Shown here: piece after piece, positions 1-5,503 of the stretch
Layout of the letters: each line of letters begins with the position of its first letter
Numbering within the stretch: position 1 is the first letter of the stretch
Source of the DNA: Clostridiales bacterium
Lineage (GTDB): Bacteria > Bacillota > Clostridia > Christensenellales > Aristaeellaceae
Assembly: GCA_019420065.1 (NCBI GenBank)
Contig: JAHZHX010000023.1
Location: 22,104 to 27,606, forward strand
DNA length: 5,503 bases
Reading direction: 5' to 3'
Made by a program: the position numbers and the translations under genes
Notes under the pieces: model-generated
The model's input: the letters and a program-made list of their open reading frames with translations, nothing else
Databases searched by the model: none
What the model was told of the DNA's origin: nothing

Positions 1-111
1 CACGATCAATACCGTTTTCCAGTACGGCTTTACATAGCCCATCAGGCGCAGAAAGGCATTGCCCTTGTAATGAACATCGCTGTTTTCCTGCCGCTTCCGC
101 TTATCATTCAT
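1..111 (-). CDS. ABC transporter permease/ATP-binding protein, second subunit (N-terminal 37 codons only)
   Basis: The ATG at 111-109 opens a frame that runs off the window edge. The visible protein begins MNDKRKRQENSDVHYKGNAF, then continues with a motif of the LRLMGYVKPYWK type and a hydrophobic start (TVLIV). A charged N-terminal stretch followed by 'L..Y.KPY' just before the first membrane helix is the usual opening of a type IV ABC exporter half-transporter. The start overlaps the end of the upstream ABC gene by 8 bases (ATGAATGA), and a strong Shine-Dalgarno sequence lies inside the end of that gene. Gene order and overlap match heterodimeric exporters such as BmrC-BmrD or TM287-TM288. 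By inference this would be the partner with the competent catalytic glutamate, but its nucleotide-binding domain lies outside the window, so neither that nor its substrate can be judged. Confidence 0.85.
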   Translation of the reverse strand, partial: MNDKRKRQENSDVHYKGNAFLRLMGYVKPYWKTVLIV

Positions 112-1873
112 CACGCGCTCCCCCTTCCTCATTGAGCTGCTTTTCCAACTGCTGCTTTTCATACAGGCGCGCATACAATCCCTGCTTTTGCAAAAGCGAG
201 GCGTGATCGCCATACTCGACCGCCTGGCCGTCGTCCAGCACCAGAATATGGTCGGCGTCCTGGATGGTGGAAATGCGGTGGGCAATGATGATCGTGGTGC
301 GCCCCTGCCGATTCTCGTGCAGATTTTGCAGGATCTGCCGCTCGGTATCGGTATCCACGGCGGAAAGCGCGTCGTCCAGGATCAGGATGGGCGCGTCCTT
401 CATCAGCGCGCGGGCAATGGCGCTGCGCTGTTTCTGCCCGCCCGAAAGCGTTACGCCGCGCTCGCCCACCAGCGTTTGATATCCTTCGGGGAACTCCATA
501 ATGCTGTCGTGAATGCAGGCGGCTTTGGCTGCCGCCTCCACGGCCTCATGCCGCATCTGCTGCACGCCAAAGGCAATGTTGTTTTCCAGTGTATCCGAAA
601 AGAGGAAGCTGTCCTGCGGCACATAGGCAATGCTTTGCCGCAGCGTATCCAGGGGGATCTCCCTAAGCGGGTGCCCGTCGATGAGGATGCGCTGCTCCGG
701 CGCGTCATACAGGCGCAACAAGAGGTTCGGAATGGTCGTTTTGCCGCTGCCCGTGCGGCCCAGGATGGCCAGGGATTCGCCCTTTTTCACCTTGACCGAC
801 ACATGGCGCAGCACCTCCACCTCCTGCTGGTCGGGATAAGCAAAGCTGAGATCGCGCAGCTCAATTTCGCCTTCCAGCGCCCGGATGGGCAGCACGCCCG
901 CGCCGTCAACAATGTCGGGCTGCTCGTCAAAGATCTTCTGGATACGGCCAATGGAGGCCAGGCCCTGGGAGATCGAGGTAATACACTCGCCCACGGCCAT
1001 CATCGGCCATACCAGCATGCCGATATAGCTGTTGAAGGCGATAAACTGTCCCAGAGTGATCTCCCCGGCAATGGCCAGATAGCCGCCGTACAGCAGCGTC
1101 AAAAGGCTGGAAATACCAATGATCAAATCCAGCAGCGGGATTACCAGCGCCTGGAGGCGCACCACCCGCAGGTTTTTCTCCTGCGCGCCCCGATTGGTCA
1201 GCGCAAAGGCCGCCAGCTCCTTGTGCTCCTGCACAAAGGCCTTGATTACGCGGATGCCCGATATCGTCTCCTGCGTTTGGTCGGTCAGGGTCGAAAAGGC
1301 CTCCTGCCGCTCGCGGAAACGCTTGTGCATGGCCTTGCCGTAAAAATAATCTCCAAAGATGATGATAATCAGAGGAATGACCGCCACCAGCGTCAGCTTC
1401 ACGCTGACATACTGGATCATTTTGCCCAGCACCAGCACCAGCATGACCGAAGCGTCAAAGGCCGTAATCACCGTCATGCCCAGCAGCTGGCGCACGCTCA
1501 TCAGGTCGTTGGTGAAATGCGCCATCAGATCGCCCGTTTTATGCTCGTTGAAATAGCGCATGGACAGCGTTGTCAGGTGGGCAAACATGTCGTTGCGGAT
1601 CTCTTTTTCAATCGAGCGCGCCGCGCCGAAAATAAAATAGCGCCAGAAAAAGCGCCCCGCCGCAATGGTCAGGCCAATGAGCAGCAGCTTCCATACAATG
1701 CTCATCACCCCGTCCATGCCCAGCGCCCCCGCCGTCAGCCCGTCGGTAATCTCGCCGGAGAACTGGGGCACATACACGTTGGCAGCATCCACGATGAACA
1801 GCGCCGCAATGCCCAGAGCATACTGCCAGGCATGTTTTTTGACATATCGCAGCGCAAACCGGATCGCCGTCAT
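104..1873 (-). CDS. ABC exporter half-transporter (fused TMD-NBD), degenerate-site subunit of a probable heterodimeric multidrug-type exporter
   Basis: This 589-residue protein has the usual length and order of a type IV ABC exporter half. An N-terminal domain of about six membrane helices (roughly residues 16-38, 57-85, 131-156, 158-178, 241-265, 271-296) precedes an ATPase domain. Visible ATPase motifs are the A-loop Tyr346, Walker A GRTGSGKTT (372-380), Q-loop Gln420, x-loop TLVGERG (467-473), signature LSGGQ (476-480), Walker B LILDD (497-501), D-loop SAVD (504-507) and switch His532. The residue after Walker B is Asp501 instead of the catalytic Glu. In known heterodimers (BmrC, TM287) this marks the subunit forming the degenerate ATP site. 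The start MTAIRF at 1873 was chosen because it follows an AGGAGG site and lies just downstream of a strong promoter; in-frame ATGs further upstream fall at or before the predicted transcription start. The substrate (drug, lipid or peptide) cannot be told from sequence. It is the first gene of an operon with the second subunit. Confidence 0.95.
   Translation of the reverse strand: MTAIRFALRYVKKHAWQYALGIAALFIVDAANVYVPQFSGEITDGLTAGALGMDGVMSIVWKLLLIGLTIAAGRFFWRYFIFGAARSIEKEIRNDMFAHLTTLSMRYFNEHKTGDLMAHFTNDLMSVRQLLGMTVITAFDASVMLVLVLGKMIQYVSVKLTLVAVIPLIIIIFGDYFYGKAMHKRFRERQEAFSTLTDQTQETISGIRVIKAFVQEHKELAAFALTNRGAQEKNLRVVRLQALVIPLLDLIIGISSLLTLLYGGYLAIAGEITLGQFIAFNSYIGMLVWPMMAVGECITSISQGLASIGRIQKIFDEQPDIVDGAGVLPIRALEGEIELRDLSFAYPDQQEVEVLRHVSVKVKKGESLAILGRTGSGKTTIPNLLLRLYDAPEQRILIDGHPLREIPLDTLRQSIAYVPQDSFLFSDTLENNIAFGVQQMRHEAVEAAAKAACIHDSIMEFPEGYQTLVGERGVTLSGGQKQRSAIARALMKDAPILILDDALSAVDTDTERQILQNLHENRQGRTTIIIAHRISTIQDADHILVLDDGQAVEYGDHASLLQKQGLYARLYEKQQLEKQLNEEGGARDE
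118..129 (-). promoter_or_regulatory. Ribosome binding site of the second ABC gene
   Basis: The minus strand reads AGGAAGGGGGAG, followed by six bases (CGCGTG) and then ATG at 111. It lies within the last codons of the upstream ABC gene. With the 8-base overlap this fits translational coupling, which would help make the two half-transporters in equal amounts. Confidence 0.7.
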
Positions 1874-1884
1874 GAAAAAACATT

Positions 1885-1890
1885 CCTCCT
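1885..1890 (-). promoter_or_regulatory. Ribosome binding site deciding the start of the first ABC gene
   Basis: A perfect AGGAGG lies 11 bases before the ATG at 1873. An out-of-frame ATG at 1883 is only one base from the AGGAGG, too close for normal initiation. It would open a 91-codon frame with no transporter similarity. The 11-base gap is slightly long but workable. Confidence 0.75.
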
Positions 1891-1912
1891 TTGCATAAAA
1901 AACCACCATGTC

Positions 1913-1941
1913 ATTATAACACACCTTTCGCGTCTTGTCAG
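1913..1941 (-). promoter_or_regulatory. Sigma-A type promoter of the ABC exporter operon
   Basis: On the minus strand CTGACA (-35, 1941-1936) is followed by a 17-base spacer and a perfect TATAAT (-10, 1918-1913). This predicts a transcript start near 1906 and a 5' leader of about 33 bases before the ATG at 1873. The spacing is ideal and only one base of the -35 departs from TTGACA, so expression is probably strong. No clear operator palindrome was seen around it. Confidence 0.85.
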
Positions 1942-1948
1942 CAGATCG

Positions 1949-1996
1949 AAAAAAAAATAAATCGGGCCTGCATCCATAAAGCATGGATGCAGGCCC
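1949..1996 (-). terminator. Intrinsic terminator of the surface-protein gene
   Basis: A perfect 14-bp stem (GGGCCTGCATCCAT, 1996-1983, pairing with 1977-1964) with a 5-base loop is followed on the minus strand by GATTTATTTTTTTTT (1963-1949). It begins 14 bases after the TAA stop at 2011. The T-run exists only on the minus strand side, so it acts on the surface-protein transcript. It ends 7 bases before the -35 box of the ABC promoter, separating the two transcription units. Confidence 0.95.
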
Positions 1997-2010
1997 ATTT
2001 TGCATTTGTT

Positions 2011-5000
2011 TTAGCCCTGATGACGGTCAGAACGGCGTTTGCGCGTCTGCGCGCTTGCCTGAGACTGTCCCGAAGGATCCTGCGCCGGCGGATTCGCCGT
2101 CCCCTGAGAGGGTGTTCCCTGCGTGGGCGCGCCCTGCCGCGGCGCCGGCGGCGTGAAGGGAGAATTCTGCTGCGGATACTGCTGCGTAGGCTTTGCATAT
2201 CCGTTTGCGGACGCGCGCGCATTTTGCTGCTGCGCACGCCGCTGGGCTGCGCGCTGCGCCGCGCGGCGCTGATTGCTGCGGTAGATGGAATAGGCATACG
2301 CGCCGCCGCCAGCCATGGCCGCCACCGCGGTCAGGCCAATGATCCAGCCAAGCCCGCCGCCCGATTCGCCGGTATTGGGCTCGCCAGGCGTAAAGTCGCT
2401 GAAGTCCGTCGTCGGCATAGGCGCCGCCGAAGGCGTTGCCGTGGTCTGACCGTTCGACGGCGTTGGCGTGGCGATCAGGTTGCCAAAGGGCTCGTAGGTC
2501 GTATTGGGCAAGCCGGTCTGATTCCAAACGGGCGGTACCAGCTCCACGTTGGGCGTGGGCGTTGCCTGCAATGCAGAGGGATTGAAGGTATAGGTTGCGC
2601 CGGGATTCTTCCAGATACCGGAGTTGAAGTCCTCCGCGGAGAGGATGCCGCCGTTGGCGCCGCTGCCGCTGTTATTGGCGGTGGACTGGCGGTACTCGTC
2701 GCTGGTAAGGAACTCGGTCAGCTCGCCCATGCTCAGCACCTTGAAGTAATCGCCCATCACATAGCCCTGCGTGCCGGCCTGATTGATATGGTACCAGGTC
2801 TTTCCGCTTACCTCTTCGGTGCCCAGCACCAGAGCAAAGGCGTACTTGTTCATCATACGGATATAGTTGTTATTGGTGCCCGCGCCGCTGCGCAGGCGCA
2901 CGTTATCGGTGGTCACATAACCATAGCTCGACAGGCTGTTTTGCGTAACCGGAGGCACGGTGGGCGTTTCCTGGGGCGCGGGCGTAGGCGTGCGCAGATT
3001 CTTTTCGTACTCCGCCTGCTCCTCAGCGCTCATCATGCGCAGCTGGTCGTTGCGGATAAAGCCGTAAAGGCTGCCGAAGCGCACGGTCTCCCAGTAATAG
3101 CTGCTGCCCTCCTGGTACTCCTGGCCCAGCACATAAACCACTTCGCCCTCACCCAGGATCTCCAGGATCTGCGCTTTCTCATCCGTATAAACGCGAAGCA
3201 TCACGTTGCCGCCGCGGGTAACGGCATAACCCTCGTAATGGGCCGGGCGCGCGGTCGGCGTGGGGGTGGCCGTCTGCTGCGGCTGTATGGCAGCCAGATA
3301 GGGCGCGGCCTCCTCGGCGCTGATATGGCGCAGCACATGATCGGGCAGATAACCGCTCACGCCGCTTGCCAGCGCTTCGGCGCTGTTCCAGCAAACGCCG
3401 TCGATATACGCCTGACCGTAGAGATAGACCAGCTCGTTGGCGCGCAGCGTCAGCAGCGTGGTATCGCTCAGCGACACGCCCGTGCGCAGGTCAACCGATT
3501 GCAGCGTCAGCGCATACCCGGCATAAGGCGCGGGCGTAGGCGTGGGCGTAATCTGGACGGTGGGCGTAGGCGTTTCGGGCGCGGGCGTAGGCGTTTCCGG
3601 AACGGGCGACGGGGTGGGTTCGGGCGTGCGCACCGGCATGGGAGAAGACAGCGAGCGCTGATATTCGTCGGATTCCGCTCCCGTCATCAGCGTAATATAC
3701 TCGGCCATCATGTAGCCTTCCTTGCCGTCGATCATGCCGCGATACCATTTTTCCTCTTTCACGGTATCCGAATCATATACAAAGATCTTCGTGCCGCGGT
3801 TATAGCGGCCGCGCGTATCACTGTCCGTGCTCATTTTGGTGCGGAAATTCACGCTGTCCTTGTTAAGCTGACCCCAGCGGTCAATGATCGCCCCGTCGGG
3901 AATGGGCGTTTCGGTCGGCGCGGGGGTATCGGTCGGCACAGGCGTATAGCCAAAGAGAGCGGCGATTTCTTCCTCGCTCAGCAAGCGCACGGCGGTATCG
4001 CGCACAAAGCCCGTCTGATCTCCAAAGGTAACCACATACCACACCTCGTTGGCGCTGTTGACAACATAGCCTTCAATGTGCCCCAGCTCCTTCTGGGCCA
4101 TTATGCCGATCACATTGCCGTCGTTGTCCGCGGCGGGAGTCGAACGCAGCTGCGTGCCGTCCTGTTTGGGATAGCAATAGGTATCCATATCATGAATGGG
4201 ATAGTCCACCGGCTCAATGGTGGGCTTGGGCGTCGGCGCCGCTTCATAGGTAAAGACCACATATTCCGGGGTCAGCACGCCCGTCTCGCTCAGCGTCACG
4301 TCAACACGGTCGCTGCCCGTCAGACGATAGCCTTCGCGTAGATCACCAGGCGCGCAAATCACCGTGGTAATGCCTGCCTTGCAGAGAACGGACTGGGGCG
4401 TCGCCACATTCTCGCCCGCCGTGCTGCGGTAATACACCATGATTTCGGCCTCGCGCACGGGCGCTTCATAGAGGAATTCCACGTATGCCGGCGTAGCCGC
4501 GCCGTTCTCGTCCACGGTTACCTGCACACGGTCGGCGCTGACGCGGCGGTATTCCGCGGGCACAAACTCGGTATTCTCATAAACGGTATTTTCGCCGGTA
4601 AAACATTTGACGCTGTTGTCCACATGGAAAGGCACATCGCTGTTCACCAGGCGGTACTGCGCGGAAACCAGTACAAGCTTTGGCTCCTCGGTCGGCGCGG
4701 GCGGCTCCTCGGTCGGCGTTTCCGTCTTGCGATAACGGAACACGATCTCCGCATAGTCCGCTCCGTTCTGATCGACCGTGACATATTTCACCGCCTCGTC
4801 GTCCAGCTCATAGCCCTCGCGCAGATCCTGCGGTTCGGCGCTGATGGGCGTGGCGCCCGCCGCGCAGCGAATCACCGTGCTGCTGGCCACGTTCTGGTCC
4901 TGTTCGTCACGGTAATGCACCGTTACGTCCACCGGGGCAATAAAGGTAAAGGTAACATTCTCCGGCGTGCAAACGCCGTTTTCATCCACCATGACCCGCA

Positions 5001-5503
5001 CGGTGCTGTCGCCATAAGCGGTATACATGGCGGGCGTCAGTTCCGCGCGAAGCTTGACAAAGTTCTCGCCCGTATACACCTTCTCGCTCGTCTGCGCAAA
5101 CACATTGCCCAGATGATCGGTATAGAACACGTCGATCTGCGTTTCCACAATGACCGGAGCCGGCGGCTCAGTCACGAGCAGCGCATATTCAAAGACAACC
5201 TCGGCCGGGGTCGCCCCGTTTTCGTCCACATACACGGTCGCTTCAGTTGCATCCGTCGTGTAGCCCTCGATCTGCGGCACGGGCACCGTATTGTTGCCCG
5301 GATTGCACTTCTGCGACGTGCTATAAATAACTTCGCCGTTGCAATAGCACATCACCGGCACTTCCACGGACGCGATATCCTTGGTGTAATAGAACTCCAC
5401 CGCCGCCGGGGTCGCCCCGTTTTCGTCCACATAGACAGTCACTTCGGCTGCATCCGTCGTGTAGCCCTCGATCTGCGGCACGGGCACCGTATTGTTGCCC
5501 GGA
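2011..5503 (-). CDS. Large surface protein: MucBP-like repeats, five SH3b units, C-terminal membrane anchor (5' partial)
   Basis: The frame is open through the window edge at 5503, so the start, any signal peptide and further N-terminal domains are outside; 1163 complete codons plus TAA are visible. Counting from the first complete codon (5502-5500), the order is: end of a beta-rich repeat (to 39), five full repeats (43-106, 120-187, 191-257, 276-345, 351-419), five SH3b units (440-517, 537-619, 661-740, 756-837, 858-939) separated by Thr/Pro linkers, a Ser/Thr/Pro/Asn-rich stalk, EPNTG (1041-1045), a transmembrane helix (1051-1074) and a basic Gln/Pro-rich tail (1075-1163). SH3b domains commonly bind cell-wall peptidoglycan, and MucBP-type repeats occur in adhesins. 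No catalytic domain is visible. The likely role is an elongated wall-spanning adhesin or scaffold; this is inference. The GTG codon at 5487 lies inside a repeat and is not a start. The gene is terminated by the hairpin after its stop codon. Confidence 0.9.
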   Translation of the reverse strand, partial: PGNNTVPVPQIEGYTTDAAEVTVYVDENGATPAAVEFYYTKDIASVEVPVMCYCNGEVIYSTSQKCNPGNNTVPVPQIEGYTTDATEATVYVDENGATPAEVVFEYALLVTEPPAPVIVETQIDVFYTDHLGNVFAQTSEKVYTGENFVKLRAELTPAMYTAYGDSTVRVMVDENGVCTPENVTFTFIAPVDVTVHYRDEQDQNVASSTVIRCAAGATPISAEPQDLREGYELDDEAVKYVTVDQNGADYAEIVFRYRKTETPTEEPPAPTEEPKLVLVSAQYRLVNSDVPFHVDNSVKCFTGENTVYENTEFVPAEYRRVSADRVQVTVDENGAATPAYVEFLYEAPVREAEIMVYYRSTAGENVATPQSVLCKAGITTVICAPGDLREGYRLTGSDRVDVTLSETGVLTPEYVVFTYEAAPTPKPTIEPVDYPIHDMDTYCYPKQDGTQLRSTPAADNDGNVIGIMAQKELGHIEGYVVNSANEVWYVVTFGDQTGFVRDTAVRLLSEEEIAALFGYTPVPTDTPAPTETPIPDGAIIDRWGQLNKDSVNFRTKMSTDSDTRGRYNRGTKIFVYDSDTVKEEKWYRGMIDGKEGYMMAEYITLMTGAESDEYQRSLSSPMPVRTPEPTPSPVPETPTPAPETPTPTVQITPTPTPAPYAGYALTLQSVDLRTGVSLSDTTLLTLRANELVYLYGQAYIDGVCWNSAEALASGVSGYLPDHVLRHISAEEAAPYLAAIQPQQTATPTPTARPAHYEGYAVTRGGNVMLRVYTDEKAQILEILGEGEVVYVLGQEYQEGSSYYWETVRFGSLYGFIRNDQLRMMSAEEQAEYEKNLRTPTPAPQETPTVPPVTQNSLSSYGYVTTDNVRLRSGAGTNNNYIRMMNKYAFALVLGTEEVSGKTWYHINQAGTQGYVMGDYFKVLSMGELTEFLTSDEYRQSTANNSGSGANGGILSAEDFNSGIWKNPGATYTFNPSALQATPTPNVELVPPVWNQTGLPNTTYEPFGNLIATPTPSNGQTTATPSAAPMPTTDFSDFTPGEPNTGESGGGLGWIIGLTAVAAMAGGGAYAYSIYRSNQRRAAQRAAQRRAQQQNARASANGYAKPTQQYPQQNSPFTPPAPRQGAPTQGTPSQGTANPPAQDPSGQSQASAQTRKRRSDRHQG
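2014..2280 (-). other. Basic, Gln/Ala/Pro-rich cytoplasmic tail of the surface protein
   Basis: The 89 residues after the membrane helix start with an Arg/Gln/Ala-rich stretch (RRAAQRAAQRRAQQQNARA), pass through Gln/Pro/Thr/Gly-rich sequence including the near-repeats APTQGT and TPSQGT, and end with TRKRRSDRHQG. The segment is predicted disordered from composition. By the positive-inside rule it should lie in the cytoplasm. Confidence 0.65.
2281..2382 (-). other. C-terminal anchor: EPNTG motif plus transmembrane helix
   Basis: EPNTG is encoded at 2382-2368, followed by ESGGG and a hydrophobic helix of about 24 residues (LGWIIGLTAVAAMAGGG and onward) ending in SIYRSNQRR. The order motif, helix, Arg-rich stretch matches a cell-wall sorting signal, but Glu replaces the Leu of LPXTG and the tail after the helix is far longer than usual. 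Membrane anchoring is well supported; sortase processing is only possible. Confidence 0.75.
2686..4185 (-). repeat. Five SH3b-plus-helix units joined by Thr/Pro linkers
   Basis: Units lie at about 3952-4185, 3646-3894, 3283-3522, 2992-3237 and 2686-2931. Each has SH3b hallmarks: an early 'V.LR' or 'VNFR' strand (clearest in the fifth, DNVRLRSGAGTNNN), a central hydrophobic strand, a Trp-containing strand (VWYVV, KWYRG, VCWNS, YYWET, TWYHI) and a 'GYV/GFI..D.L' end. All five are followed by a short acidic amphipathic segment such as LLSEEEIAAL, HISAEEAAPYL or MMSAEEQAEYEKNL. The third SH3b is the most diverged. Bacterial SH3b domains usually bind peptidoglycan or its cross-bridge. Confidence 0.8.
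3526..3645 (-). repeat. Thr/Pro/Glu linker with short tandem DNA repeats
   Basis: About 40 residues between the second and third SH3b units consist almost only of Pro, Thr, Glu and Ala, with two adjacent copies of PETPTPA. On the plus strand gggcgtaggcgttt occurs at 3562-3575 and again at 3583-3596, a 21-base period. Shorter TPTP linkers stand between the other SH3b units. Such linkers are extended, flexible and often O-glycosylated in surface proteins; glycosylation here is inference. Confidence 0.85.
4246..5503 (-). repeat. Array of six MucBP-like beta-rich protein repeats (first partial)
   Basis: Repeat boundaries on the DNA are about 5386-5503 (partial), 5185-5376, 4942-5145, 4732-4932, 4468-4677 and 4246-4452. 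Each unit of about 64-70 residues follows the pattern V.VYY...G..VA....V.C..G.NTV....L..GY.L.....V.VDENG..TP..V.F.Y. The most constant part is the VDENG-TP-VxFxY end. The overall shape resembles MucBP/mucin-binding beta repeats, but I cannot confirm the family without a profile search. A short Pro/Glu linker (PTEEPPAPTEEP) splits the fourth and fifth units. Four of the five full units carry Cys three residues before the conserved Gly; the third has Val there. Confidence 0.75.
5205..5503 (-). repeat. Near-identical 201-base direct tandem repeat at the outer end of the array
   Basis: Positions 5205-5302 and 5406-5503 align without gaps at an offset of 201 bases (67 codons) and differ at 5 of 98 positions. 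The last 55 bases (5248-5302 and 5449-5503) are identical. Both encode the segment ending VPVPQIEGYTTD and the VYVDENGATP strand. The other repeats of the array are much more diverged. The second copy is cut by the window edge, so more copies may follow. Confidence 0.95.

Noticed and set aside
188..1960. A 590-codon open frame on the plus strand opposite the ABC gene
   Set aside because: It also shares codon register with the real minus-strand gene and is explained by the same codon avoidance. The minus strand has every ABC motif, promoter and ribosome binding site; the plus-strand product resembles nothing.
1874..2005. A longer ABC protein starting at 2005 (44 extra residues)
   Set aside because: The extension would be read through the terminator hairpin and promoter, upstream of the predicted transcript start. 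The AGGAGG site supports the start at 1873, which also gives the usual family length.
2221..2300. GC-rich repeated gcgc stretch as a possible regulatory or recombination site
   Set aside because: It is explained by Ala, Arg and Gln codons of the RRAAQRAAQRRAQQQ tail segment; no separate palindrome or motif beyond that.
3526..3645. Short regular repeats resembling a CRISPR-like or minisatellite array
   Set aside because: The units are 21 bases or less without unique spacers, stay in frame and encode PETPTPA-type linker; no cas genes are present.
1891..4341. An 816-codon open frame on the plus strand opposite the surface-protein gene
   Set aside because: It is in exact antisense register with the real gene, so it stays open simply because that gene avoids TTA, CTA and TCA codons. 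The translation is a low-complexity mix of Arg, His, Ala and Gly with no domain, and it runs across the terminator and promoter region.
5485..5487. GTG at 5487 as the start of the surface protein
   Set aside because: The same frame is open to the window edge, and the codon lies inside a repeat whose second copy has an ordinary Val (NNTVPVPQ) at that place. The true start is outside.

Overview
The window looks like chromosomal DNA of a Gram-positive, moderately GC-rich bacterium of the Clostridia. The signs are a near-consensus sigma-A type promoter, strong AGGAGG-like ribosome binding sites, a textbook hairpin plus U-tract terminator, and a large surface protein built of beta-rich repeats and SH3b domains joined by Thr-Pro linkers. 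Such TPTP-linked SH3b proteins are common in gut and rumen Clostridia, including Christensenellales-like lineages, but this placement is inference at low confidence. No RNA gene, CRISPR array, insertion sequence or phage gene was seen.

Everything coding lies on the minus strand, so transcription runs from 5503 towards 1. (i) 5503 to 2011: the C-terminal 1163 residues of a giant secreted, membrane-anchored surface protein whose start lies outside the window. It has six MucBP-like repeats (the first partial), five SH3b units, a Ser/Thr/Pro/Asn-rich stalk, a degenerate sortase-like EPNTG motif, one transmembrane helix and an 89-residue basic Gln/Pro-rich tail. (ii) 2010 to 1874: a compact intergenic region of 137 bases with the terminator of the surface gene followed directly by the promoter of the next operon. 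(iii) 1873 to 104: a complete 589-residue ABC exporter half-transporter. (iv) 111 to 1: the first 37 codons of a second ABC half-transporter, overlapping the first by 8 bases. The two form a translationally coupled pair that probably makes a heterodimeric type IV (BmrCD/TM287-288-like) exporter, with the first subunit carrying the degenerate ATP site.

The surface protein and the exporter appear to be separate transcription units, and nothing in the sequence ties their functions together. The most notable points are a 201-base tandem duplication at the outer edge of the surface-protein repeat array, a 55-base exact repeat that ends exactly at the window edge, a recurrent short helix attached to each SH3b domain, and the unusual PNTG-TM-long-tail C-terminus. 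I see no clear evidence of a wholly new multi-gene system here.
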